Source of the DNA: Flavobacteriales bacterium
Lineage (GTDB): Bacteria; Bacteroidota; Bacteroidia; Flavobacteriales_E; Vicingaceae
Assembly (NCBI GenBank): GCA_015075325.1
Contig: JABTUP010000003.1
Coordinates: forward strand, 1-64,000
DNA length: 64,000 bases
Direction: 5' to 3'
This document shows, one piece after another, positions 1 through 7,515 of the stretch (positions are counted from its first letter, which is position 1; every line of letters starts with the position of its first letter). A program made the position numbers and the translations under genes. The notes under the pieces were generated by a model. The model was not told the origin of the DNA. It made no database searches and was given only the letters and a program-made list of their open reading frames with translations.

Positions 1-1
1 G

Positions 2-709
2 CTAAATAATATTGAAGAAAAAGATTTTATAGTTTTTCAATTTTATTCCAAAGAATTGATGTTATCGAAAGACGATGTCATTTCCTTTTTATTCAATGAT
101 AATAAAATAATTGATTTCAAGATTAATAACAGCTCTTATAAATCATCTCATCCACATATAGATAAATTATTCGAAAATAAGGTTCTTATTACAGAAAGTG
201 AATTAAACATCTTTGAAACTCAACAATTTTTAAAATGGAAGATTTCATTAAAAAAACAAAATCGTGAAATAATTGGTGGGGAAGATGGCCACAAAATATA
301 TTTATCACACAATAACTTAGCAATTGTAATAAGAAAATTTACAAAAGAATATCGTGAATTAGTTCCTAAAATAATTCCAAATTATAAACCATTACAAGAA
401 CGCGAAAATGTATATATAGATAATCAGGACATTAAATCTGAGGAATGTTATGTTTATTTAATGATAGATACACTAAATAATTTTCACAAAATTGGAATAT
501 CAAATAGTCCTGAGTGGCGTGAAAAAACATTACAAAGTGAAAAACCATCAATAGAACTTATTGCTTCAAAAAAATTTGTTAGTAGAAATATTGCCTCTAG
601 TATTGAAAAAGCATTACACTCTACTTTCGCTGATAAAAGATTAAGAGGTGAATGGTTTCAACTCGAACCAAGAGATATAGAAGAACTAAAAATAACACTA
701 AACACATAA
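2..709 (+). CDS. GIY-YIG-like (T5orf172/MUG113-type) protein, 5' end outside window
   Basis: The reading frame is open from base 2 to the stop at 709 with no stop upstream, so the gene very probably begins before the window; the TTG at 56 and ATG at 59 are internal. The last third carries a T5orf172-type GIY-YIG fold: a YVYLMID strand, the HKIGIS strand and turn, an arginine in SPEWREKTLQ, a glutamate in the helix EKALHSTF, and GEWFQL near the end. This branch of the superfamily occurs in phage and bacterial proteins, often fused to N-terminal modules. The N-terminal part (LFNDNKIIDFKI, then a lysine-rich region) was not recognised. DNA binding or cleavage is inferred from the fold only. A small hairpin plus T-run follows the stop. 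Confidence 0.7.
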   Translation, partial: LNNIEEKDFIVFQFYSKELMLSKDDVISFLFNDNKIIDFKINNSSYKSSHPHIDKLFENKVLITESELNIFETQQFLKWKISLKKQNREIIGGEDGHKIYLSHNNLAIVIRKFTKEYRELVPKIIPNYKPLQERENVYIDNQDIKSEECYVYLMIDTLNNFHKIGISNSPEWREKTLQSEKPSIELIASKKFVSRNIASSIEKALHSTFADKRLRGEWFQLEPRDIEELKITLNT

Positions 710-715
710 TTTCCC

Positions 716-735
716 AACTCTCCTGAGTTTTTTTT
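716..735 (+). terminator. Weak intrinsic terminator after the GIY-YIG gene
   Basis: AACTC (716-720) pairs with GAGTT (725-729) around a TCCT loop, followed by an uninterrupted T-run. The stem has only five pairs, so the call rests mainly on its position directly after the stop at 709. Confidence 0.5.
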
Positions 736-738
736 TAG

Positions 739-759
739 ATTCCGTGTCAAGCACGGAAT
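739..759. repeat. Small intergenic palindrome (ATTCCGTG / CACGGAAT)
   Basis: Eight-base arms (739-746 and 752-759) pair perfectly around a five-base loop, followed by GACG. The block resembles dispersed intergenic hairpins of the ATTCCGTG...CACGGAATGACG kind. It lies just after a likely terminator and before another repeat-like block at 781-813. Confidence 0.6.
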
Positions 760-780
760 GACGCGTTTAATTTACCTTGC

Positions 781-813
781 GTTCTTGGCGTGGTTTCTTT
801 GTGTTCTTGGCGG
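781..813. repeat. Direct repeat GTTCTTGGCG x2 in an intergenic word block
   Basis: GTTCTTGGCG occurs at 781-790 and again at 803-812, joined by a T-rich spacer with CTTTGTG. It is relatively GC-rich for this genome and non-coding. It sits in the 217-base gap between the GIY-YIG gene and rpmE2, which holds the hairpin at 739-759, this block and the rpmE2 promoter. Confidence 0.55.
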
Positions 814-875
814 TAAAAAACCAAAACACAGCGTTAAATAATTTGAGAAAAAGTTTTTTATGACTTAAAAATGAT

Positions 876-883
876 TACATTTG
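876..883 (+). promoter_or_regulatory. -7 box (TACATTTG) of the rpmE2 promoter
   Basis: TACATTTG matches the Bacteroidota sigma-A -7 consensus TAnnTTTG exactly and lies 43 bases before the L31 start codon. No clean TTG was found at the ideal -33 spacing; a T-rich stretch lies near there. Confidence 0.6.
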
Positions 884-926
884 CCTCCGCTTTTGAAAGA
901 ACAGGTATAATAAATTATAAGTAAAG

Positions 927-1181
927 ATGAAAAAAGGAATACACCCAGAAAACTACAGATTAGTTGTATTTAAAGACATGTCAAACGACTACTCATTTGT
1001 AACTAGATCTACTGCAGAAACTAAAGAAACTATCGTTTGGGAAGATGGAAATGAATATCCAGTAGTTAAATTGGAGATTTCTCACAAATCGCACCCTTTT
1101 TACACTGGTAAAATGCAATTGGTTGATACGGCTGGTAGAATTGATAAATTTAAAAGCCGTTACGCTAAACATACAAAATAG
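927..1181 (+). CDS. rpmE2: 50S ribosomal protein L31 type B
   Basis: A complete 84-residue protein with the L31 hallmarks: it opens [11 protein letters not shown] and has the SHPFYTGK segment and the basic tail KSRYAKHTK. It lacks the CxxC zinc ligands of type A L31, which makes it the zinc-independent type B form. L31 bridges the 30S and 50S subunits. Type B is the usual or only L31 in many Bacteroidota, so it need not indicate zinc limitation. The gene stands alone, with its own -7 box at 876 and a strong terminator after it. Confidence 0.97.
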   Translation: MKKGIHPENYRLVVFKDMSNDYSFVTRSTAETKETIVWEDGNEYPVVKLEISHKSHPFYTGKMQLVDTAGRIDKFKSRYAKHTK

Positions 1182-1204
1182 TTTTTTAAGAAATCTATTA
1201 TATA

Positions 1205-1240
1205 AAAGTCCTGATTTAACCATCAGGACTTTTTTTATTT
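1205..1240 (+). terminator. Rho-independent terminator of rpmE2
   Basis: AAAGTCCTGAT (1205-1215) pairs perfectly with ATCAGGACTTT (1222-1232) around a six-base loop and runs into a T-tract. It starts 23 bases after the rpmE2 stop and ends before the GlmU-like gene. Confidence 0.95.
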
Positions 1241-1270
1241 TAGTAATTTTCGCACTTAAACCGTCAGTTT

Positions 1271-2440
1271 ATGAATGTCATTTTTTTTGAAGAAAACAGA
1301 GCACAATTTTTACCATTAACCTTTACCCGACCCATTGCCGATTTACGCATAGGTATTTTAACCATTCGCGAAAAGTGGGAAAAAATGTTGAACGTAAAAA
1401 CCTCAACCAAAACAGTTGAATATTTAAGCAAAAAATATCCTGCTCAACTTACTTCAAATGCAAATACCATTTGGATTAACAGTTGTTTTTTTCCGAACGA
1501 AACTTTAATTGCTGAAATAAACGCTCTGCAACAAGGCGAAACATTACTGTTTTCGGGCAGCATTATTGCAGCAAACACACCACAATTGGAGTTATCAGCT
1601 ACCGAAAACTACACCAAAAAAACTACCCATTCAACCCCGCTTTTTATCACAAAAATTACCGATATTTTTACCAAAAACGAAGCTGCTATCCAAGCCGACT
1701 TTGATTTAATTACCAAAGGAAGAACATCGCAACCGCTTTCAAAAACCAATACACTTTTAGGTAACAACATTTTTGTAGAAGAAGGTGCAAAAGTGGAAGC
1801 GGCTATTTTAAACTCAACCACAGGGCCTATTTATATTGGTAAGGATTCTGAAATAATGGAAGGAAGTGTTGTTCGCGGGCCATTTGCTTTGTGCGAACAC
1901 GCTACACTTAAATTGTCCACAAAAATATACGGAGCAACAACAGTTGGCCCTCACAGTAAAGTTGGCGGAGAGGTTACCAACAGTGTTATTTTGGGTTATT
2001 CCAACAAAGGACACGATGGCTTTTTAGGAAATTCTGTTCTTGGTGAATGGTGTAACTTGGGTGCCGACACCAACAACTCTAACCTAAAAAATAATTATGC
2101 CGAAGTAAAATTATGGAACTACGCTACCGACAAAATGGAGCCTACTGGTTTACAATTTTGCGGTTTAATTATGGGCGACCACTCCAAATGTGGTATCAAC
2201 ACTATGTTTAATACAGGCACTGTAGTTGGCGTTTCGGCAAATGTGTTTGGCGGAAATTTTCCACCCAACTTTATTCCATCATTTAGCTGGGGTGGTGCTT
2301 CGGGTTTTGAAACTTATCAAATAAATAAAGCATTTGAAGTGGCAACACAAGTTATGGAAAGAAGAAACGTTTCCTTTACCGAAATAGATAAAGAAATTTT
2401 GACTTCCGTTTTTCAGCTTACTTCACACTATCGGAAATAA
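1271..2440 (+). CDS. GlmU-like sugar nucleotidyltransferase/acetyltransferase family protein
   Basis: This 389-residue protein belongs to the Bacteroidota-type alternative GlmU family (putative sugar nucleotidyltransferase). The N-terminus FFEENRAQFLPLTFTRP, then IADLRIGILTIREKWE, is typical of it and replaces the LxxGxGTRM loop of canonical GlmU. From about residue 165 the chain becomes a left-handed beta-helix of hexapeptide repeats (GNNIFVEEGAKVEAAIL, IYIGKDSEIMEGSVVRG, HSKVGGEVTNSVI), the acyltransferase architecture. The family is thought to supply UDP-GlcNAc or a related nucleotide sugar for wall and lipid A synthesis, but this protein's exact reaction is not proven by sequence. The start ATG at 1271 follows the rpmE2 terminator by about 30 bases. 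Confidence 0.85.
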   Translation: MNVIFFEENRAQFLPLTFTRPIADLRIGILTIREKWEKMLNVKTSTKTVEYLSKKYPAQLTSNANTIWINSCFFPNETLIAEINALQQGETLLFSGSIIAANTPQLELSATENYTKKTTHSTPLFITKITDIFTKNEAAIQADFDLITKGRTSQPLSKTNTLLGNNIFVEEGAKVEAAILNSTTGPIYIGKDSEIMEGSVVRGPFALCEHATLKLSTKIYGATTVGPHSKVGGEVTNSVILGYSNKGHDGFLGNSVLGEWCNLGADTNNSNLKNNYAEVKLWNYATDKMEPTGLQFCGLIMGDHSKCGINTMFNTGTVVGVSANVFGGNFPPNFIPSFSWGGASGFETYQINKAFEVATQVMERRNVSFTEIDKEILTSVFQLTSHYRK

Positions 2441-2453
2441 CCTTATTATTTTT

Positions 2454-2474
2454 AATTCGTGAAATTCGTGTCAA
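2454..2474. repeat. TTCGTG-type intergenic repeat copy
   Basis: The block starts AATTCGTGAAATTCGTG and ends TCAA. It differs by one base from the block at 59454-59474 in the lpxH upstream gap. It is non-coding, in the 154-base gap between the GlmU-like gene and lon. Nothing else in that gap was identified with confidence. Confidence 0.7.
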
Positions 2475-2594
2475 TAAAGCCAATTTTTCCGAATTCACAA
2501 ACATGGCACGAGGCTTGAAACTTTATCGATAACCTCAATAATAGAGGATTATCTAAAGAAAATACTGTCATATTGACTTAAACAATAAATAAAC

Positions 2595-5042
2595 ATGAAC
2601 GATAACTTTGACTTTAAGAATTTAGCAATTAGCAACATTATTGACGATGAAACGGAGTTTATTCCTTTGCTTTCTGCCGATGATGAAGAGCAAATGAATT
2701 CGGAAAAAACCCCTGATGAACTGCCAATATTACCGCTAAGAAATACAGTATTGTTCCCTGGAGTAGTTATCCCAATTACGGTTGGCAGAGATAAATCCAT
2801 CAAATTGATTAAAGATGCCTACCAAGGCAACAAAACTTTAGGAGTTGTTTCTCAAAAAAACGACAACATTGAAGACCCAAAAGAAAGCGATTTAAATAAA
2901 ATTGGAACTGTTGCACTTATTTTAAAAATGCTTAGAATGCCCGATGGTAACACCACCGTAATTATTCAAGGCAAAAAACGTTTTAAAATAAAAGAAGTTA
3001 CACAATCCGAACCTTACTTAAGAGCTACCATTGAACCTTACAACCAAGTTGAAAAACCATCTGGAAAGAACTTTAACGCACTGGTTGGCTCTATAAAAGA
3101 TTTGGCTTCTCAAATTATTGAACAATCGCCAAACATACCAACCGAAGCTACTTTTGCCATTAAAAACATTGAAAGCCCTACGTTTTTAATCAATTTTATT
3201 GCTTCCAACATGAAAGGAAGTGTTGCCGAAAAACAAGGATTACTAGAAGTGCCCGAACTTAATGAGAGAGCAAACAAACTACTCGAACACCTTTCGAAAG
3301 AATTGCAATTGTTGGAACTAAAAAACGATATTCAATCGAAAGTGCGACACGATTTAGATCGTCAGCAACGCGAATACTTCCTAAATCAACAAATTAAACA
3401 AATACAAGAAGAATTAGGTGGCGACCCAGTTCAGCAAGAAATTGAAGAATTTAAGAAAAAAGCAGAAAAGAAAAAATGGCCAAAAGAAGCCAAAAAACGC
3501 TTTGAAAAAGAACTTGAAAAATTAGCTCGTTTAAACCCTCAAGCAGCCGAATATTCTGTCCAACACAACTACATCGAAACATTAGTAGAATTGCCTTGGT
3601 TAGATTACAGCAAAGATAATTTTGATTTAAAACGAGCTCAAAAAATACTCGACCGCGACCATTTTGGTTTAGAAAAAGTAAAAGAACGTATTGTTGAACA
3701 TTTGGCTGTTTTAAAACTAAAAGGCGACATGAAATCGCCAATTATATGTTTGTACGGACCTCCAGGAGTTGGAAAAACATCGTTAGGAAAATCGGTTGCA
3801 GAAGCGTTGGGCAGAAAATATGTTCGTATGTCGTTAGGCGGATTGCGAGATGAAGCAGAAATTAGAGGACACCGAAAAACCTACATTGGTGCAATGCCGG
3901 GTAGAATTATTCAAAACATTAAAAAAGTAAATTCATCTAACCCTGTTTTTGTTTTAGACGAAATTGACAAATTAGGAAACAGCCATCAAGGAGACCCTTC
4001 CTCTGCCCTATTAGAGGTATTAGACCCTGAACAAAATAGTACATTTTACGACAATTTCTTGGAGTTAGATTACGATTTGTCGAAAGTATTATTTATAGCT
4101 ACTGCAAACTCGTTATCTTCCATACAACCCGCTTTACGCGACCGTATGGAAATTATTGAAATGACGGGCTATACAGTGGAAGAAAAAATTGAAATAGCTA
4201 AAAAACACTTGTTACCCAAACTATTAAAAAACCACGGTTTATCTAAAAAACATTTACAGCTTTCGAGTTCAGTTATCGAAAAAGTAATTACTGAATATAC
4301 TAGAGAATCTGGGGTTCGATTACTAGAAAAAACCTTAGCAAAAGTGGTACGTAACACTGCCAAACAAATTGCTATGGAAGAAAATGTTACTGATATAAAA
4401 GTAACTGCAAATCAATTACACGAAATTTTAGGACCAGGGCACTCGAAAGACAAATACCAAGGCAACGATGTTGCTGGCGTAGTAACCGGATTGGCTTGGA
4501 CATCTGTTGGTGGAGACATTCTTTTTATAGAAACCAGTTTGAGCAAAGGTAAAGGCAAACTTACCCTTACCGGAAATTTAGGTGATGTAATGAAAGAATC
4601 GGCAGTAATTGCTTTGGCATATTTAAAAGCTCATTCCGATATTATTGGATTAACATCTGAGGTGTTTGACAAATGGGATATTCACGTACATGTTCCAGAA
4701 GGAGCAACTCCAAAAGATGGCCCTTCGGCAGGTATTACCATGCTAACAGCTTTGGCTTCGGCATTTACACAACGTAAAGTAAAAAATAAATTAGCCATGA
4801 CTGGTGAAATTACTTTACGCGGAAGAGTGTTGCCTGTAGGAGGAATTAAAGAAAAAATATTGGCTGCCAAACGTGCCGAAATCAAAGAAATTATTCTATC
4901 GGAAGACAATAAAAAAGACATTTTAGAAATCAATAAAAAATACCTCGAAGGATTAACATTTCATTACGTTAAAACCATGATGGAAGTAGTTGAAATAGCT
5001 TTATTAAAGCAAAAGGTTAAAGATGCAGTAAAAATAGGATAA
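2595..5042 (+). CDS. lon: ATP-dependent Lon protease
   Basis: This 815-residue protein has the full LonA order: an N-terminal substrate-binding domain ([15 protein letters not shown]), a coiled coil (about residues 235-300), an AAA+ module and a C-terminal protease domain. Walker A is GPPGVGKTS from residue 388, with VFVLDEIDK as Walker B. The protease has the Ser-Lys dyad: Ser711 in PKDGPSAG and Lys754 in GGIKEK, with the expected 43-residue spacing. It degrades misfolded and regulatory proteins in the cytoplasm. The length fits the family. Start 2595 gives the usual short acidic extension of Bacteroidota Lon. The gene is monocistronic with its own terminator. Confidence 0.97.
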   Translation: MNDNFDFKNLAISNIIDDETEFIPLLSADDEEQMNSEKTPDELPILPLRNTVLFPGVVIPITVGRDKSIKLIKDAYQGNKTLGVVSQKNDNIEDPKESDLNKIGTVALILKMLRMPDGNTTVIIQGKKRFKIKEVTQSEPYLRATIEPYNQVEKPSGKNFNALVGSIKDLASQIIEQSPNIPTEATFAIKNIESPTFLINFIASNMKGSVAEKQGLLEVPELNERANKLLEHLSKELQLLELKNDIQSKVRHDLDRQQREYFLNQQIKQIQEELGGDPVQQEIEEFKKKAEKKKWPKEAKKRFEKELEKLARLNPQAAEYSVQHNYIETLVELPWLDYSKDNFDLKRAQKILDRDHFGLEKVKERIVEHLAVLKLKGDMKSPIICLYGPPGVGKTSLGKSVAEALGRKYVRMSLGGLRDEAEIRGHRKTYIGAMPGRIIQNIKKVNSSNPVFVLDEIDKLGNSHQGDPSSALLEVLDPEQNSTFYDNFLELDYDLSKVLFIATANSLSSIQPALRDRMEIIEMTGYTVEEKIEIAKKHLLPKLLKNHGLSKKHLQLSSSVIEKVITEYTRESGVRLLEKTLAKVVRNTAKQIAMEENVTDIKVTANQLHEILGPGHSKDKYQGNDVAGVVTGLAWTSVGGDILFIETSLSKGKGKLTLTGNLGDVMKESAVIALAYLKAHSDIIGLTSEVFDKWDIHVHVPEGATPKDGPSAGITMLTALASAFTQRKVKNKLAMTGEITLRGRVLPVGGIKEKILAAKRAEIKEIILSEDNKKDILEINKKYLEGLTFHYVKTMMEVVEIALLKQKVKDAVKIG

Positions 5043-5055
5043 CAACTCATATACT

Positions 5056-5082
5056 AAGCGTAGCAGAAGCTACGCTTTTTTT
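5056..5082 (+). terminator. Rho-independent terminator of lon
   Basis: AAGCGTAGC (5056-5064) and GCTACGCTT (5069-5077) form a nine-pair stem with an AGAA loop, followed by a T-tract. It begins 13 bases after the lon stop. Confidence 0.95.
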
Positions 5083-5092
5083 ATCTTACGAC

Positions 5093-5134
5093 TTGTGTAA
5101 TTTCAAAATAGAGTTTGTGTAAATTCAAAATAGA
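5093..5134. repeat. Two tandem 20-bp units, period 22, upstream of dnaN
   Basis: TTGTGTAATTTCAAAATAGA (5093-5112) is repeated with one change as TTGTGTAAATTCAAAATAGA (5115-5134). It lies in the 294-base gap between lon and dnaN, after the lon terminator. The two-turn spacing would place both copies on the same DNA face, but no known operator was recognised. Confidence 0.75.
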
Positions 5135-5167
5135 ACTAATGATTACAACATAAAAGATTGGAAAGAC

Positions 5168-5245
5168 TGTTAATAATTTACCTGACTAATCACTATTCAC
5201 TAATTACTATTCACTAACAATTCATCACTCACCTTGTTAATAATT
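5168..5245. repeat. CTATTCACTAA repeat block flanked by 11-bp direct repeats
   Basis: TGTTAATAATT occurs at 5168-5178 and 5235-5245. Between them is a low-complexity block in which ACTATTCACTAA occurs at 5192-5203 and 5206-5217, followed by ATTCATCACTCACC. The arrangement looks like an inserted repeat with a duplicated target, upstream of dnaN. No coding capacity was found. Confidence 0.65.
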
Positions 5246-5292
5246 ATTGAAAAGTTTAAGAAACGAGCTCTACTAAACGCTACTAATTAAAT

Positions 5293-5300
5293 TATTTTTG
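5293..5300 (+). promoter_or_regulatory. Probable -7 box (TATTTTTG) of dnaN
   Basis: TATTTTTG matches TAnnTTTG and lies 36 bases before the dnaN start codon. No convincing -33 TTG at 19-21 bases was found. Confidence 0.45.
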
Positions 5301-5336
5301 TTAGTTGTAAATCGTTTATAAAATCAAAAAATAACC

Positions 5337-6458
5337 ATGAAATTTATAGTATCAAGTTCAGTATTATTAAAGCAAGTTCAAGGAATTAGTGGAGTTTTAA
5401 ATTCAAGTAATACGCTACCTATTTTAGATAATTTTTTATTTGAAATAAAAAAAGGTAAATTAAGTATTACCGCTTCCGATTTGGAAACCACAATGGTTGC
5501 TCAACTAAGTGTTGAAGCTAAGGAAGATGGTTTAATTGCTATTCCTGCAAAATTATTGTTAGATACATTAAAAAGTTTTCCTGAACAACCATTAACATTC
5601 ACGATAGACAAAGACACTTTTGGAATTGAAATTTCTTCGGATTACGGAAAATACAAACTAACCGGACAAAACGGAGCTGAATTTCCAAAAACACCAAAAT
5701 TAGATGCTGCATCAAACATTAAAATAGATGCATTAATTTTAGCAAACGCTATTAACAAAACCATTTTTGCAAGTGGCAACGACGAATTACGACCAGTAAT
5801 GTCAGGAGTATTTTTCGAATTAAATGAAACCAACTTGGTTTTTGTTGCTACCGATGCTCACAAATTGGTTCGCTACACACGTACTGATTTAAAAGCCGAA
5901 AAAGCTTCATCGTTTATTTTACCTAAAAAGCCATTAAACCTTTTAAAAAATATTTTAGGGAACATAGCTGAAGAAGTAACCATTAACTACAACGAAACCA
6001 ATGCCATGTTTGTGTTTGGAAACACCACGTTGATTTGTAGATTAATTGATGGTAAATACCCAAATTACAATGCCGTAATTCCTGTTGAAAACCCAAACAA
6101 ATTAACCATTAGCCGAACTGCATTTTTAAGTTCAATAAAAAGGGTATCGATATTCTCAAACAAAACAACTCACCAAGTACGATTAAAAATTAGCGGAAGT
6201 GAATTAAATGTTTCTGCCGAAGATTTAGATTTTTCAAACGAGGCAAACGAAAGATTAACTTGTCAATACGAAGGTGAAGACATGGAAATCGGTTTCAACT
6301 CACGTTTCTTAATTGAGATGTTATCAAATTTAGATTCAGATGAAATTAACATTGCCATGTCGGCACCAAACAGAGCTGGAATTTTAACTCCAACCGAAAA
6401 AGCTGAAGATGGAGAAGAAATTTTAATGTTGGTAATGCCAGTAATGTTAAATAATTAA
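5337..6458 (+). CDS. dnaN: DNA polymerase III subunit beta (sliding clamp)
   Basis: A complete 373-residue clamp. The N-terminus MKFIVSSSVLLKQVQGISGV, the TLPILDNFLFEI strand, the ASDLETTM motif of the first domain, and the C-terminal MLVMPVMLNN (equivalent of the usual MPMR end) mark it. The protein forms a ring dimer around DNA and tethers polymerase III and repair enzymes. No dnaA, recF or gyrB lies nearby, so the classical dnaA-dnaN arrangement is absent, as is common in Bacteroidota. Its upstream gap carries two unusual repeat blocks and a -7 box. Confidence 0.97.
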   Translation: MKFIVSSSVLLKQVQGISGVLNSSNTLPILDNFLFEIKKGKLSITASDLETTMVAQLSVEAKEDGLIAIPAKLLLDTLKSFPEQPLTFTIDKDTFGIEISSDYGKYKLTGQNGAEFPKTPKLDAASNIKIDALILANAINKTIFASGNDELRPVMSGVFFELNETNLVFVATDAHKLVRYTRTDLKAEKASSFILPKKPLNLLKNILGNIAEEVTINYNETNAMFVFGNTTLICRLIDGKYPNYNAVIPVENPNKLTISRTAFLSSIKRVSIFSNKTTHQVRLKISGSELNVSAEDLDFSNEANERLTCQYEGEDMEIGFNSRFLIEMLSNLDSDEINIAMSAPNRAGILTPTEKAEDGEEILMLVMPVMLNN

Positions 6459-6462
6459 GGAG

Positions 6463-6514
6463 TTAGGCACAAGGCAATAAGGCATTAGTCCTAATTAATT
6501 TGCCTTATGCCTAA
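6463..6514. repeat. AGGCATAAGG-type intergenic inverted repeat
   Basis: TTAGGCACAAGGCAA (6463-6477) and TTGCCTTATGCCTAA (6500-6514) pair at 14 of 15 positions around a 22-base loop that holds a further AAGGCATTAG word. It fills most of the 80-base gap after dnaN. There is no T-tract, so a simple terminator role is not obvious. Confidence 0.75.
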
Positions 6515-6538
6515 AAACTAACACCTAATTTATCCTCT

Positions 6539-7462
6539 ATGGATTTCTTAAAAAAACTTTGTACTATTCAAGCTCCTTCGGGAAGTGAATATGTAATGAC
6601 AAAATTCTTGTTGTCGTACATTAAAAAAGAACAAAAAAACTGGAAAGTAAAACCCGAAATAATTTATGGCGACGATTTTCAAGATTGTATTGTCTTAGTA
6701 TTTGGAGAACCCCGAACAGCCATTTTTGCCCACATGGATTCAGTTGGATACACCGTAGGCTATAAAAACAATCTGATAAAAATTGGTGGACCAGCAGCAA
6801 AGAAAGGAGCCATTTTGGTTGGTGAGGATGAACATGGGAAAATTGAATGTGTTTTAAAAGCTGAAAAAGACGAACACGATTATTTAACCTATTCAGCCGA
6901 TTTTAAAAGAGAAATTGAACGAGGAACAACTCTAACCTACAAACCTAATTTTAGAGAAGATAAAAATTACGTTCAATGTTGTTACATGGACAATCGTTTA
7001 GGTATGTGGACAGCTTTAGAAGTGGCTAAAACATTAGAAAACGGAGCAATAGTATTTTCAGCATGGGAAGAACATGGCGGAGGAAGCGTTGGATATTTGG
7101 GTAAATACTTATACGAAGGCTACGGAGTAAAACAAGCCTTAATTGCAGATATTACTTGGGTTACCGAAGGAGTTAAACACGGTAAAGGTGTTGCTATTTC
7201 GATGCGAGATTCGGGAATACCTCGAAGAAGTTATCTGAATAAAATAATTGAACTTGCTAAAAAAAGTAAAATTCCTTTTCAGCTTGAAGTAGAAAGTGCT
7301 GGCGGCAGTGATGGAAATGCATTACAACGCAGCTCCTACCCTTTTGATTGGTGTTTTATAGGAGCTCCAGAAGATTTTGTGCATACACCTGATGAAAAAG
7401 TACACAAAAAAGACATCAAAGCCATGGTGGAGATGTATATTTATTTGATGAAAGGCTTATAG
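6539..7462 (+). CDS. M42/M20-like zinc aminopeptidase family protein
   Basis: This 307-residue cytoplasmic enzyme resembles the M42 (glutamyl aminopeptidase/endoglucanase M) and related M20/M28 di-zinc peptidases. Candidate metal and catalytic residues are in order: His65/Asp67 (AHMDSVGY), Asp151 (MDNRLG), Glu177-Glu178 (WEEHGGGS), an Asp in ADITW, and His282 (VHTPDE). The N-terminal IQAPSGSE is the typical opening of these enzymes. The substrate is unknown; release of N-terminal residues from short peptides is the family role. It starts 80 bases after dnaN, across a hairpin repeat, and may be a separate unit. Confidence 0.8.
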   Translation: MDFLKKLCTIQAPSGSEYVMTKFLLSYIKKEQKNWKVKPEIIYGDDFQDCIVLVFGEPRTAIFAHMDSVGYTVGYKNNLIKIGGPAAKKGAILVGEDEHGKIECVLKAEKDEHDYLTYSADFKREIERGTTLTYKPNFREDKNYVQCCYMDNRLGMWTALEVAKTLENGAIVFSAWEEHGGGSVGYLGKYLYEGYGVKQALIADITWVTEGVKHGKGVAISMRDSGIPRRSYLNKIIELAKKSKIPFQLEVESAGGSDGNALQRSSYPFDWCFIGAPEDFVHTPDEKVHKKDIKAMVEMYIYLMKGL

Positions 7463-7515
7463 TACTTCCTTTTTTCTTATCTTCGACAAATCATTCTTAC
7501 TTATATCATAATCAG

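Noticed and set aside
5093-5134. Tandem TTGTGTAA units as DnaA boxes or iterons next to dnaN
   Set aside because: Each differs from the TTATnCACA consensus (either strand) at three or more positions, and only two copies exist.
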